From an uncultured Eubacteriales bacterium (GTDB lineage: Bacteria; Bacillota; Clostridia; TANB77; CAG-508), in assembly GCA_948443845.1 (NCBI GenBank), contig CAOJUE010000001.1:1-64000 (forward strand): a DNA stretch of 64,000 nucleotides, given 5' to 3'. The translations under genes were made by a program, and so were the position numbers. The notes beneath the pieces are model-generated. The model saw nothing but the letters and a program-made list of their open reading frames with translations. It made no database searches and had not been told where the DNA came from. Positions 1-8,443 of the stretch are shown here, one piece after another; the stretch's first letter is position 1, and every line of letters begins with the position of its first letter.

Positions 1-54
1 GTTTTCTTCTCTTTTATAAGTATTAATAATTTCTTGTTTTCTTTCCTTTGTCAT
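1..54 (-). CDS. rpsO: Ribosomal protein S15 (N-terminal part, gene runs off the window)
   Basis: The first 18 codons read MTKERKQEIINTYKREEN, which matches the conserved start of bacterial S15, a 30S subunit protein that binds 16S rRNA helices 20-22. An AGGAGG ribosome-binding site lies 11 bases upstream of the ATG. A promoter sits about 95 bases upstream, leaving a long leader of the kind in which S15 often autoregulates; I did not identify a leader fold. The rest of the gene lies beyond base 1. Confidence 0.85.
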   Translation of the reverse strand, partial: MTKERKQEIINTYKREEN

Positions 55-145
55 ATCTTAAAATCCTCCTATTCTTTTAAAATTTGCCACAAACTGAGTA
101 TAAGGTAGGTTTTTCCCTTAATCTAAGTAAGTGGTATTTGTATTT

Positions 146-174
146 ATTTTACTATAGTTTTTTGGAAAAATCAA
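146..174 (-). promoter_or_regulatory. Promoter of rpsO
   Basis: On the minus strand TTGATT and TAAAAT are separated by 17 bases. This is the only good sigma-A-like promoter between the upstream terminator and rpsO. Confidence 0.6.
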
Positions 175-201
175 GTGTTTTGTGAAAATTTTCTAAAATA
201 A

Positions 202-237
202 AACTAGGGGAAAGTTTAATTACTCTTTCCCCTAGTT
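202..237 (-). terminator. Rho-independent terminator of the 77-aa gene
   Basis: A perfect 13-bp stem, AACTAGGGGAAAG and its complement, is followed on the minus strand by a T-rich tract. It lies just downstream of the 242-475 gene. Confidence 0.85.
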
Positions 238-241
238 CTGT

Positions 242-475
242 TTAAGCCATTTCCAAGCGTATGCACGTCTGATCACTAAATAATGGTGCATATACCGGAA
301 GAGGCTTTTGGTGGGTTTCTTGTGAGGCTTTTGAGAAACCTTCTAGTCCTGCAACCATCAGTTCCCTTTCTGGTTTTCCCTTTACAAACCGCTGAAGCCA
401 AAAGAAAAACTCCTTTCCCACATTATTTTCCCCATCTTTCCTAATTATCTCAGGAAAATCTTTTAATTCTGTCAT
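242..475 (-). CDS. Hypothetical 77-aa protein
   Basis: I do not recognise this protein. It has a strong ribosome-binding site (AAAGGAGG, 10 bases before the ATG) and its own terminator, so it is probably a real single-gene unit. The sequence is soluble, mixed charge, with an aromatic cluster (EFFFWLQRF) near the middle and no signal peptide or membrane segment. It sits between rpsO and a divergent pseudouridine synthase. Confidence 0.6.
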   Translation of the reverse strand: MTELKDFPEIIRKDGENNVGKEFFFWLQRFVKGKPERELMVAGLEGFSKASQETHQKPLPVYAPLFSDQTCIRLEMA

Positions 476-551
476 TCCTTGTTGTCCTCCTTTTGCTAAA
501 TTTTTTTGTAATTTTATTATACCATATTTTGAATTTTATGTCAAATCCTAC

Positions 552-580
552 TTGATTTTTTTCTTTTCTGCCCCTATAAT
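552..580 (+). promoter_or_regulatory. Promoter of the RluA-type gene, predicting a leaderless mRNA
   Basis: TTGATT (552-557) and TATAAT (575-580) are 17 bases apart. The ATG at 587 is 7 bases after the -10 box, where transcription would start, and no Shine-Dalgarno sequence precedes it. Confidence 0.65.
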
Positions 581-586
581 AGTATC

Positions 587-1447
587 ATGAAAGAAATTAT
601 AGTAAGTAAAAAATATGATAATAAAAAACTAAATGCATTTCTACTGGATTCTTTTCCAAATCTTTCTTCAAACACGCTATACAAGTCGCTTCGTAAAAAA
701 GATATTCGCATCAACAACAAAAGAATTCACGAAAGTGTAATCGTTCATACTGGCGACAAAATCACGGTTTTTATTGCTGATAATTTATTGTTTGGCGCGC
801 CTTCCAACTTTCCAGTTGTTTATGAAGACGAAAATATTCTGATTTTAAACAAACCTGCTGGCATTTGCATAACAGAAAATTCTCATTCCAATGAAACCTT
901 AACCACTCTCGTTAAGGCTAGATTTGGTGCACAATTAGAGCCTTGCCATCGCCTAGACCGCAACACAACTGGCTTAATTTTATATGCCAAAAATGAAACA
1001 GCATTGTCCATTTTGCTCCAAAAATTCAAAAATCGTGAAATCGAAAAGCATTATCAAGCAACTGTGCTTGGCATTCCTGCCAAAAAACACGAAATTTTAA
1101 CCGCCTATCTTTTCAAAGATAGCAAAAAAAGTTTGGTTTACATTTCCGATACCCCGCAAAAAAATTACACGAAAATTCAAACCGAATACACGATTTTATC
1201 CACCAATTCACAAAATAATACAAGCGAACTCGATGTCATTCTTCACACTGGAAAAACGCACCAAATTCGCGCTCATCTTGCCCACATCGGTCATCCAATT
1301 TTAGGTGACGGAAAATATGGCATCAATGAAATCAACAAAAAATTTAAAAAATCAACGCAAATGCTTTGCAGTTATCGTCTCAAATTCAATTTTGTAACAG
1401 ACAGCGGAATTTTAGCCTATCTAAACGGTAAAGAATTTTCACTTTAA
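587..1447 (+). CDS. RluA-family 23S rRNA pseudouridine synthase
   Basis: This 286-aa protein isomerises uridine to pseudouridine in RNA. Residues 1-70 form an S4 RNA-binding domain. The catalytic motif HRLDRNTTGL, with the essential aspartate, is near residues 121-130, and HTGKTHQIRAHL is the typical second motif of the family. Length is normal for RluA/RluD-type enzymes; which site is modified cannot be told from sequence. The gene overlaps the convergent oxidoreductase gene by 4 bases. The start is set by a promoter whose -10 box ends 6 bases before the ATG, so the message is predicted to be leaderless. Confidence 0.92.
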   Translation: MKEIIVSKKYDNKKLNAFLLDSFPNLSSNTLYKSLRKKDIRINNKRIHESVIVHTGDKITVFIADNLLFGAPSNFPVVYEDENILILNKPAGICITENSHSNETLTTLVKARFGAQLEPCHRLDRNTTGLILYAKNETALSILLQKFKNREIEKHYQATVLGIPAKKHEILTAYLFKDSKKSLVYISDTPQKNYTKIQTEYTILSTNSQNNTSELDVILHTGKTHQIRAHLAHIGHPILGDGKYGINEINKKFKKSTQMLCSYRLKFNFVTDSGILAYLNGKEFSL

Positions 1448-2856
1448 TCCAAATCGTGAACGCTCGGACCTTCAATCAAACTTCCATCTTGCTCATAACG
1501 GCTTCCGTGGCAGGGACAATCCCACGTTTTTGTCACGTCATTCCAACTCACTTCACAGCCCAAATGTGCACAATACTTTTTGCCCTTTTCTCCTTTTAAT
1601 CTTGGCATAATCATAGATTCGCCCACTTCTTTTAGCATATTTTTCATTTCTTCATGATTTTTGATTGGCTCCAATCGCGTGCTATTGAAAATTGTTTCAT
1701 ACGGATTTTCTCTTCCCATAATTTTATCCGTTATTAAATTCGCTGCCACATTGGAGCTTGACATCCCCCACTTTTTGAAACCAGTTGCCACATACATATT
1801 TTCGCGCACTTCAGAATATTCTCCAATGTATGGGATTTTATCCAAGCCAACACAATCTTCTGCATTCCAACGATAGACGATTTCATTATCTGGAAAATAG
1901 GTTTTTGCAAAATTCTCTAAAACATCAAATCCATTATTTTCCGTTTTTTCGCCAGTTTTATGACCATTTCCAACAATCAAAATATACTTTTGACCATTTT
2001 CTTCATAATCACGAAACGAAATCGTCGGAACTTCGCAAGAAACATACATTCCCTTCAAAACAATATCCGTCTTGATGGCAATTCCATATTCCAATTCTTG
2101 ATACATTTTCAAAAAATAAAATCCTGGCACATTAAAAATCGGATAACGTGTTGCAACAACCACAAATTGGCACGAAATTTTTCTTATTTCTCCCTCCGAC
2201 TCAGCCATTACAACAAAACCATCTCCATTTTTTTCATATTCAACAGCCTTCGTATTTTCATAAATTTCTCCGTCATTTTCCAAAACGCTCTTTGCCAAGC
2301 CATTGACATATTTTACTGGATGAAATTGTGCTTGATTTTCAAATTCAATCGCACCTTCTATTTTTCCCAAAACTTCAATTTCATTCGTAAAATTGGCCTT
2401 TTTTCCAAGCGATTTTACAGCGTCAACTTCCGCATTTATCATTTGCAATTTTCCTAAATTTTGGGTAAATACAAAAGCACTTTTCCTTTCAAAATCGCAC
2501 TCAATCTGTTCTGTTTTGATGATATTTTCAATATTTTTAATGGCTTCTTCATTTGCTTTTAAATATTTTTTGGCAAATTCCTTGTTTTGCGAATGAATCA
2601 AATAATCATAAAACAAATGATGCTGACTTGTGATTTTTCCCGTTGTTCCACCACTTGTTTTCGAACCAATTCTATCTTTTTCCAAAACCACCACTTTTTT
2701 GCCCTCTTTTGCCAAATAATACGCAGTTGAAATACCAGTAATCCCGCCACCAATCACACATACATCGGTTTCAATATTTTGTTCCAATGTTCGAAATTTT
2801 CTTCCATTTTCATACGTTTTTAACCAAATCGAATCATTTTTCTCCAAAATGCTCAT
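1444..2856 (-). CDS. FAD-dependent oxidoreductase with C-terminal Rieske domain
   Basis: The 470-aa protein starts with a Rossmann FAD-binding motif (VIGGGITGISTAYYLA, about residue 34) of the DAO superfamily. It ends with a Rieske [2Fe-2S] domain containing the ligand pairs CAHLGC and CPCHG. Firmicutes carry such fusions as soluble dehydrogenases of unknown substrate. GGAG directly abuts the ATG at 2856, which is too close, so the fourth codon (TTG at 2847) may be the true start. It overlaps the convergent gene at its 3' end by 4 bases and has no in-frame CGG codon. Confidence 0.85.
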   Translation of the reverse strand: MSILEKNDSIWLKTYENGRKFRTLEQNIETDVCVIGGGITGISTAYYLAKEGKKVVVLEKDRIGSKTSGGTTGKITSQHHLFYDYLIHSQNKEFAKKYLKANEEAIKNIENIIKTEQIECDFERKSAFVFTQNLGKLQMINAEVDAVKSLGKKANFTNEIEVLGKIEGAIEFENQAQFHPVKYVNGLAKSVLENDGEIYENTKAVEYEKNGDGFVVMAESEGEIRKISCQFVVVATRYPIFNVPGFYFLKMYQELEYGIAIKTDIVLKGMYVSCEVPTISFRDYEENGQKYILIVGNGHKTGEKTENNGFDVLENFAKTYFPDNEIVYRWNAEDCVGLDKIPYIGEYSEVRENMYVATGFKKWGMSSSNVAANLITDKIMGRENPYETIFNSTRLEPIKNHEEMKNMLKEVGESMIMPRLKGEKGKKYCAHLGCEVSWNDVTKTWDCPCHGSRYEQDGSLIEGPSVHDLD

Positions 2857-2918
2857 CTCCTTCTTTAAAGGTAGTATTTGCAGAAAATGGAAATGTATGT
2901 GAAAGTTGCCAAAAAAAA

Positions 2919-2947
2919 TTGACTTTTTATGTAAATTGTTGTATAAT
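2919..2947 (+). promoter_or_regulatory. Promoter of the RelA/SpoT-domain gene
   Basis: TTGACT (2919-2924) and TATAAT (2942-2947) have an ideal 17-base spacer, about 70 bases upstream of the predicted start codon. Confidence 0.75.
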
Positions 2948-3017
2948 GAAAGTAATCAATATTATATTGAAAAAAATTAAAATATGCCCACTTAGGGCAA
3001 GGAGGTTAATTAAAAAT

Positions 3018-3911
3018 ATGCAAGATATTATGACATTTTTAAGAACAGCAAAAAACCTACAGGAGGTGATTGATTCCATTGTGCAAGATTTGACAATTGA
3101 TTATAACAACTCAAAAGATTTGAAAATCAAAGAAAAAATTTCTGCTATCAACTATTATGATAAAGCAATTCATAATAAGGCTCTCATTGCATCTCACCGG
3201 AAAATCTTCAATTTGCTTTATGCAAAATTAGATAAAGATATTCCAGAAATGCTCTTTACTTTAGATGGCAACAAAAAGGCTTTCAAATCTTTTATTGAAA
3301 AGGTTGATTTGTTACAATCTAAAAACAAATCTATTGATTCGGCTTACAAAGATATACATCGGTTTCGTTTGGTAATGAACAATTCAAATATTGATACAAA
3401 AGAAAACGTTGATATGCTCTATCAGGCAACCATCATAATTATAGAATTCTTTTTAGAAAACGACTATGTCTTATGTCAACCTACTGCTTTAAACAATACC
3501 AAAAGTTTTAAAGCAGACGAGCACCCAAATGTATATGTTCCTGAAAAAAGTGGGTTGCCACAAAACTATGCTCTTAGAACAAAAGATTATGTAAAAGAGC
3601 CTAAAGAAAGTGGCTATCAGAGCATTCATTTACTATTTTCAGATAAGAATGGAAATCTGTTTGAAGTACAAACGCGTACTTTTTCTATGCATGTCTGTTC
3701 TGAATATGGAGAAAAAGCTGCTCATAACATTTTTAAATCTAATAGAAAATCTTATAATTGGGATTTATCCCAAATTCATCTTGCAGGATTCAAATATGTA
3801 GAAATTGAACAACTTCAAAAAGATGGCTCTAAAAAGATTATCTGTGAATTATTAGATAATGCTGGGCTTATTAATCCAATTCCTACATTTTTACGTCGCA
3901 AAACCTTCTAA
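3018..3911 (+). CDS. RelA/SpoT-domain protein (small alarmone synthetase-like)
   Basis: The start is the ATG at 3018, preceded by AAGGAGG; this gives 297 aa. The middle holds the RelA/SpoT nucleotidyltransferase core, including DIHRFRLV and the later KESGYQSIHLLF, which matches the E-x-GYQS-H element used for (p)ppGpp synthesis. There are no HD, TGS or ACT domains, as in small alarmone synthetases and toxSAS-type toxins. Two in-frame CGG codons (3198-3200 and 3360-3362) are not accompanied by a frame change here, unlike in the core genes of this window; a +1 shift at either would hit a stop within 10 codons. This suggests recent acquisition or regulated decoding. Confidence 0.8.
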   Translation: MQDIMTFLRTAKNLQEVIDSIVQDLTIDYNNSKDLKIKEKISAINYYDKAIHNKALIASHRKIFNLLYAKLDKDIPEMLFTLDGNKKAFKSFIEKVDLLQSKNKSIDSAYKDIHRFRLVMNNSNIDTKENVDMLYQATIIIIEFFLENDYVLCQPTALNNTKSFKADEHPNVYVPEKSGLPQNYALRTKDYVKEPKESGYQSIHLLFSDKNGNLFEVQTRTFSMHVCSEYGEKAAHNIFKSNRKSYNWDLSQIHLAGFKYVEIEQLQKDGSKKIICELLDNAGLINPIPTFLRRKTF

Positions 3912-3917
3912 ATTTTT

Positions 3918-3966
3918 CCCACCCCCACAAGAGAAACTCTCTTCAGGGTGGGTCATTTCTTTTTTA
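3918..3966 (+). terminator. Terminator after the RelA/SpoT-domain gene
   Basis: CCCACCC (3918-3924) pairs with GGGTGGG (3946-3952), an inner GAGA/TCTC-type stem extends it, and a T run follows. Confidence 0.75.
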
Positions 3967-3973
3967 AAACCAC

Positions 3974-4003
3974 AAAAAATCACTAAAACCTTAGTGATTT
4001 TTT
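3974..4003 (-). terminator. Bidirectional terminator between convergent genes
   Basis: A perfect 13-bp stem (AAAAAATCACTAA with its complement) with a 4-base loop has A and T tracts on its flanks, so it can stop both the plus-strand gene before it and the minus-strand gene after it. Confidence 0.8.
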
Positions 4004-4010
4004 GTTTTTA

Positions 4011-4418
4011 TTAGTCATTATTATTCTGCACAGCATAATACCATACCATTGCTACGATAATAATTGCTGCTACGGCTAAAATAATCCAAATCCATGTTGT
4101 CGTAGACATATTTCCTGTTGCAACATCATCTACTGAAGTTCTTACTGCATTATAACCTTCTGTAAATACATTGTTATCTGTGTAATTATTTCGATTTTCT
4201 ACATTTCTATTGTGATTGTCATTACGATTATTATTATTTCCATCAACACCATTCATTACATCATCTGCTACATTTCTTACACTATCTCCTGTTTTATCTA
4301 AAGAATCCGTAATTTCTTCACCTAAATTTACATTTGAGTCATCATCTGCTGCAAAACAAACAGAACAACATAGAGAAAGAATTATGATAGCAAGAGATAC
4401 AAATATCTTCTTTGCCAT
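4011..4418 (-). CDS. Hypothetical secreted, C-terminally anchored protein
   Basis: The start is the ATG at 4418, ten bases after GAGGAGG; the protein is 135 aa. It has an N-terminal signal peptide ending near CFAADDD, an Asn/Asp-rich low-complexity middle (about residues 60-90), and one membrane helix close to the C terminus (IWIILAVAAIIIVAMVWYYA). The architecture is typical of small extracellular membrane-anchored proteins of Clostridia. No enzymatic motif is visible. It follows the spoIIIA operon in the same direction but has its own ribosome-binding site. Confidence 0.7.
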   Translation of the reverse strand: MAKKIFVSLAIIILSLCCSVCFAADDDSNVNLGEEITDSLDKTGDSVRNVADDVMNGVDGNNNNRNDNHNRNVENRNNYTDNNVFTEGYNAVRTSVDDVATGNMSTTTWIWIILAVAAIIIVAMVWYYAVQNNND

Positions 4419-4562
4419 GATTTCCAAACCTCCTCATTTCCTTCCCAAAAGCAAACAAATTTTAAAATTTCCACGCTTTTGGATACAAAGTTTTCAAAAC
4501 TTTATATGGATAGTTTGGATGATTTACAATGCAAATATGCTAGAAAAATTTTTGCAAGTTTC

Positions 4563-5142
4563 CTATTTTTTACTGATATTGATATTTTCGGATTCAATTC
4601 CCAATTCACGCTGCACAATATTTTGAATCTGTGCAATCTGGTCTTGATTCAAATTACTTGATTTCACAACAATGCTCGCTGTATTGTTGCTGACTAAAAT
4701 TACCACATCTTCAAAATTTTTGTTTTTAATTAAATTTTCTGCAATCATAATGGCATTTTTCAAATTCGTAATATGATTAATTTCCTGAATCGCAATGGCT
4801 TTTTGGTCATTCGTAATTTCACTACTATCAATCATTTTTTGATAGGTTTCAAGCATTTGCGAATACATTGTTTCTCGCTCCAAACGCGTTTTGGAAAAAT
4901 ACTCATCCGAATTTGTATTACTATTGGTAACCGTTGTCTGTCCCTCATCATTTGGCACAATATCTGATTTTACCACATCGCTATTTACAAACTGAACATC
5001 TCCGAAGCGTATTTTCATCAATCTGATTATCAATTGCCGCCACCTCAATGCTAGGACTATAATCATAATTCAAATACCCAATCCCAATTAGCACCACCGC
5101 TACAACCAACAAAACCATATGTTTTAAATTTTCTTTTTTCAT
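4563..5142 (-). CDS. spoIIIAH: SpoIIIAH, engulfment channel protein; needs a +1 shift at CGG
   Basis: SpoIIIAH sits in the mother-cell membrane and pairs with forespore SpoIIQ to form the feeding channel during sporulation. The ATG at 5142 opens a frame with a short cytoplasmic tail and one membrane helix (residues 9-25), but that frame ends at a stop 6 codons after CTT-CGG. Skipping the C of CGG at 5004 gives DENTLGDVQFVNS, the conserved LGDxQxVN segment of the family, followed by the acidic linker and the YscJ/FliF-like C-terminal domain. The merged protein is 192 aa, normal for the family. It is the last gene of the spoIIIA operon. Confidence 0.9.
5001..5004 (-). other. +1 frameshift / quadruplet site CGGA in spoIIIAH
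   Basis: Codon context CTT-CGG-AGA; reading C-GGA places glycine 47 in the LGDVQFVN motif and restores the downstream frame. Confidence 0.85.
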
Positions 5143-5157
5143 AAAATTTCATCCTTT

Positions 5158-5721
5158 CTAATTTCCCTGTTCAAAAACTTGAATTTTATGCGTTGCAAGT
5201 CCCGTTACCGCCTCAACCGCCGAAACAATATTTGCCTTGACATTGCTATTGCTGGCACCCTGTGCTGTTACAATCGCTCCTTCGATACTTGGATATACGG
5301 TCTTTTCCGTTACGGGATTCGAATCCGAACCAGTTACCACATTTTTTTCAACATCTTCTGCCTCAATGGTTCTGGTTCCACCAGATGTATCCGTTTCTTC
5401 GGTTACGCTTTTACTCGTACTCTCATTGTACATTGGAACGATCCTACTACTTTGAGAATATGTAATGAGCACAGAAACTTCGCCTACGCCTTCCATTTTT
5501 GATAAAATTTTTTCCAATCGAAGTTCCAAATCATTGTGAGTCACATCGTCAGAACTCGTACTTGCCAACTCCGCTTTTTCGTATTTTTTCGGTTCTTCTT
5601 TTTTATCCTCTTTTATTATATTATTAATCACCACCAAAGTTATGACTAAAATAATCAAAAATACCACTAAATTTTCGACTTTTTTATTTTTGTCTTTGAA
5701 TAAATTTTTCAACTTTTCCAT
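5158..5721 (-). CDS. spoIIIAG: SpoIIIAG, sporulation channel ring protein
   Basis: The 187-aa protein has an N-terminal membrane helix (VVFLIILVITLVVINNII, about residues 19-36) and the RBM-fold region typical of SpoIIIAG, which forms a large ring in the mother-cell membrane as part of the SpoIIIA-SpoIIQ complex. The conserved segment ILSKMEGVGEVSVLITY is present, with the long beta-rich insertion after it. The gene ends 15 bases before spoIIIAH begins and starts 9 bases after spoIIIAF ends. Confidence 0.93.
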   Translation of the reverse strand: MEKLKNLFKDKNKKVENLVVFLIILVITLVVINNIIKEDKKEEPKKYEKAELASTSSDDVTHNDLELRLEKILSKMEGVGEVSVLITYSQSSRIVPMYNESTSKSVTEETDTSGGTRTIEAEDVEKNVVTGSDSNPVTEKTVYPSIEGAIVTAQGASNSNVKANIVSAVEAVTGLATHKIQVFEQGN

Positions 5722-5730
5722 AAAATCTCC

Positions 5731-6249
5731 TTAATTGATCAAAATTTTCGTCTTATCCAAATCATAGTTTTCTGCAATATAATCTTGCACTTCCGTGTAA
5801 TTTTGATGACTTTCTTGCTTTTCATTAGTATTTCCAATCTCTACTTTTTCTACACTCACAATTCCTTTTTGCTCAAGTTCCAGCGTGATTTTTTCAATAT
5901 TTTCATAATTTTCATCATACACAATTTCTAAATGCTTTACCCAAACTTCAAATTCTTCCTCAATCTGACTTTTCAAAGTTTCCTCGATGCCGTTTGCATA
6001 CAATTCTTGAATATTTTTTGGATCAATCTTTGATGTTTCAACACTTGGCAAATCAAATTCTTTCGGAATTTCAAGTCCATTTCCAAATTTTTCCAAAAAT
6101 GGATTCAAAATCATAAACAAAACATAAATGCCAATTACAACTTTCACATATTTTTTATGATTTCCTTCTGGCAAAATCGACTCAATCAAAATCGAAAGAA
6201 TCACTGCCACAATAATTCCTTCACACCAACTTTTTAAAAACACAATCAT
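5731..6249 (-). CDS. spoIIIAF: SpoIIIAF, sporulation membrane protein
   Basis: A 172-aa protein with two N-terminal membrane helices (residues 5-25 and 35-52) and a soluble C-terminal domain, as in SpoIIIAF, a component of the mother-cell side of the engulfment channel. It starts 4 bases after the spoIIIAE stop, so translation is probably coupled. Confidence 0.9.
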   Translation of the reverse strand: MIVFLKSWCEGIIVAVILSILIESILPEGNHKKYVKVVIGIYVLFMILNPFLEKFGNGLEIPKEFDLPSVETSKIDPKNIQELYANGIEETLKSQIEEEFEVWVKHLEIVYDENYENIEKITLELEQKGIVSVEKVEIGNTNEKQESHQNYTEVQDYIAENYDLDKTKILIN

Positions 6250-6253
6250 TTTA

Positions 6254-7330
6254 TCACCTATACATCAAACTACTATTCGTAATTTTCAAAACGAGCGTAA
6301 TTCCAATCACAAACATCACAGAAACTGAAAATAAAATCGCCAGCAAAACTTTGTAACTATCCGAAATTTGAGCAATCAATTTCACGATTTTTTCGTCTGC
6401 CACGATTTCACAAATTCCAGACAATACATAAAATGAAACCCACAAAATCGCCAGTTTCAAAATCGGCAAAACCACAATTCCTGCTATAATGATGACACCA
6501 ATCACGCCAACCGCATTTTTCAAAATATTTCCGCAACCAATAATGCTATCCACCGAATCGCCCAAAATTTTTCCTACCACCGGAATGAAATTGGAAACAG
6601 CCGCTTTTGCCGTTTTGGCAGTCATTCCATCGACTGAACTGCTGAGTGTACCTTCAATGGATAAAGAACACACAAAAATGGTCAAAACAATGCCTAAAAT
6701 CCACACAATCGATGATTTCAAAAATTTCGACAATCGGTCAATTTGAATTCTGTCTGAAATATTGGAAACGATGCCGAGTGTAATCGAAATCAAGAGCAGT
6801 GGAATGATGAAATTTGAAATAAAATTTCCAATAAAACTAATCATAAACAGAATAATCGGCTGAATAATTCCTGTTGTCGTAATACAGCCAGTTGTCAGCA
6901 TTAGTGTAGATAAGAGCGGAATGAGTAAATTCATAAATTGAATGACTTCTTGAATCGCATCTTTAGTCAAATCAATTACGGAAACAAAACTGTCTGTGAC
7001 AAATGTTACAATGATTAAATATTGGATAAAATAAATGATTTTGCTACTTGAATGATTTCCCAAATTTTCGATAATCGCTTTGAAAATACTATGAATGATA
7101 ATCACAATTAAGACTGTTACCATAATTTGTAAAACGGCTTTTACTTCTTGCCCTGCAAATTCCAGAATGCTAGTTGTCCAAAAATTGGTGGAGATGCTTC
7201 CGCCAACAGCGCTTGAAAAAAGGCTGTCAACATCTAAATCGGGAAAATTTTCTTGGGTGTATTGCTCAGCGTTTTGAAGGAAATCGGAGATGCCTAATAT
7301 ATTCTTTTGGGAATCGATTAATTCATTCAT
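6254..7330 (-). CDS. spoIIIAE: SpoIIIAE, polytopic sporulation channel protein
   Basis: The 358-aa protein has a short extracytoplasmic N-terminal region followed by about seven hydrophobic helices, the layout of SpoIIIAE, which is thought to form the transport core of the SpoIIIA complex. The segment NFIPVVGKILGDSVDSIIG matches the family's conserved loop. The start is the ATG at 7330 behind AAAGGA; it is somewhat shorter at the N terminus than many homologues. Confidence 0.92.
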   Translation of the reverse strand: MNELIDSQKNILGISDFLQNAEQYTQENFPDLDVDSLFSSAVGGSISTNFWTTSILEFAGQEVKAVLQIMVTVLIVIIIHSIFKAIIENLGNHSSSKIIYFIQYLIIVTFVTDSFVSVIDLTKDAIQEVIQFMNLLIPLLSTLMLTTGCITTTGIIQPIILFMISFIGNFISNFIIPLLLISITLGIVSNISDRIQIDRLSKFLKSSIVWILGIVLTIFVCSLSIEGTLSSSVDGMTAKTAKAAVSNFIPVVGKILGDSVDSIIGCGNILKNAVGVIGVIIIAGIVVLPILKLAILWVSFYVLSGICEIVADEKIVKLIAQISDSYKVLLAILFSVSVMFVIGITLVLKITNSSLMYR

Positions 7331-7342
7331 GTGGAATCCTTT

Positions 7343-7724
7343 CTATGGTAATAATCTGGTTAATGCTTCTAAGGCGGTGGAAATAGCGGGAATCGACATC
7401 GAGATAACAATTACCTTTCCGCCTAAATCGATTTTGTTCGCAATACTACTTTCTCCGCTATCTTTGCAAACACTGACGGCGTATTCAGTTAAAATGGAGA
7501 TTCCTGTAATTTTGAGCAAAATGGAAATAAACGCTCCGCCAGAACTGTTACTTAAGGTTTTGATGAAATCGATAATGCTAATTAGCGTATCAAGGCTCAG
7601 ATACAAAATAATCGCCCCACCAATTAACACCGCAAATATAGCGTAATCTTTACGGTATTCTTTTAACAAAATTGTGATAATCAATGTGATAAATCCGAAC
7701 TCCAATGATTTTGATAACTTCCAC
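7343..7724 (-). CDS. spoIIIAD: SpoIIIAD; needs a +1 shift at CGG
   Basis: The start is a GTG at 7724 that overlaps the spoIIIAC stop by one base (TAGTG). It gives VEVIKIIGV, as in SpoIIIAD, and then meets CGG at codon 10. The zero frame after this is unrelated to the family. Skipping the C at 7697 yields GFITLIITILLKEYRKDYAI and the three remaining membrane helices. The merged protein is 126 aa, the usual length. SpoIIIAD is a small membrane subunit of the sporulation channel. Confidence 0.9.
7694..7697 (-). other. +1 frameshift / quadruplet site CGGA in spoIIIAD
   Basis: Context GTT-CGG-ATT at codon 10; C-GGA restores the IIGVGFITL reading that fits the first membrane helix of the family. 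Confidence 0.85.
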
Positions 7725-7918
7725 TATAAATCAAACACCGTCCTTACTGTTTCAAAAAGTTCGCTGATTTCTTTGATGACAATGGTTAAAACAATGACCA
7801 TTCCAGCTAAAGTTGTCATCATGGCTTGGTCTTCTCTTCCGGCTTTGCTTAAAATTTGGTGCAGAACGGCTACCACAATTCCAATTCCTGCGATTTTAAA
7901 TAATAAATTGACGTCCAT
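7724..7918 (-). CDS. spoIIIAC: SpoIIIAC, small sporulation membrane protein
   Basis: A 64-aa protein with two membrane helices and the family start MDVNLLFKIAGIGI. SpoIIIAC and SpoIIIAD are related small membrane proteins of the engulfment channel. It lies 12 bases after spoIIIAB and overlaps spoIIIAD by one base. Confidence 0.93.
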   Translation of the reverse strand: MDVNLLFKIAGIGIVVAVLHQILSKAGREDQAMMTTLAGMVIVLTIVIKEISELFETVRTVFDL

Positions 7919-7930
7919 ATTTTTTCCTTT

Positions 7931-8443
7931 CTATAGCAAAATAATGCAAATTCCAATTCCGACAATGGGTCCTAGGGTTTTGAATAATTTATAATTTTTG
8001 GTTAGCTCGATTTCAGCTTTTTCGATGAGTGTGTCAATTAATTTGCTTGTAACATTAATTTCGTTGATTTGACCTGCTTTGTCGGTCTTTCCCAATAATT
8101 TGCCAAACATTTTAATGGTAGATTTATCTTCTTCGCTTAAATTTATGTTTTTTTCAACCGCATTATTCCAACTGTTCATGACCCCTTTTTCATCAATTTG
8201 GTTTAATGTTTCTTGAAAAATATTATCTTGTCCATGATAGACAATTTTTGAAATCTCCAAAAAAATATCCTTAATTGGCTCATACGTAAATTCGATTTTA
8301 CTTTTCAACACTTCCAACGCATTTTTCATTTTTTTAAGTTCTGATACGCGATTATGATACGATTTGGCTTTTAGCAATCCAAGGCTTGTACAAATCACGA
8401 ATATAACAAGTAAAATCAATATTTTTAAAATACTTAACATCAT
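7931..8443 (-). CDS. spoIIIAB: SpoIIIAB, sporulation protein
   Basis: A 170-aa protein with an N-terminal membrane helix, a helical soluble middle resembling type II secretion F proteins, and a hydrophobic C-terminal end, as expected for SpoIIIAB. It overlaps the end of spoIIIAA by 4 bases (ATGA), a sign of translational coupling. Confidence 0.92.
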   Translation of the reverse strand: MMLSILKILILLVIFVICTSLGLLKAKSYHNRVSELKKMKNALEVLKSKIEFTYEPIKDIFLEISKIVYHGQDNIFQETLNQIDEKGVMNSWNNAVEKNINLSEEDKSTIKMFGKLLGKTDKAGQINEINVTSKLIDTLIEKAEIELTKNYKLFKTLGPIVGIGICIILL

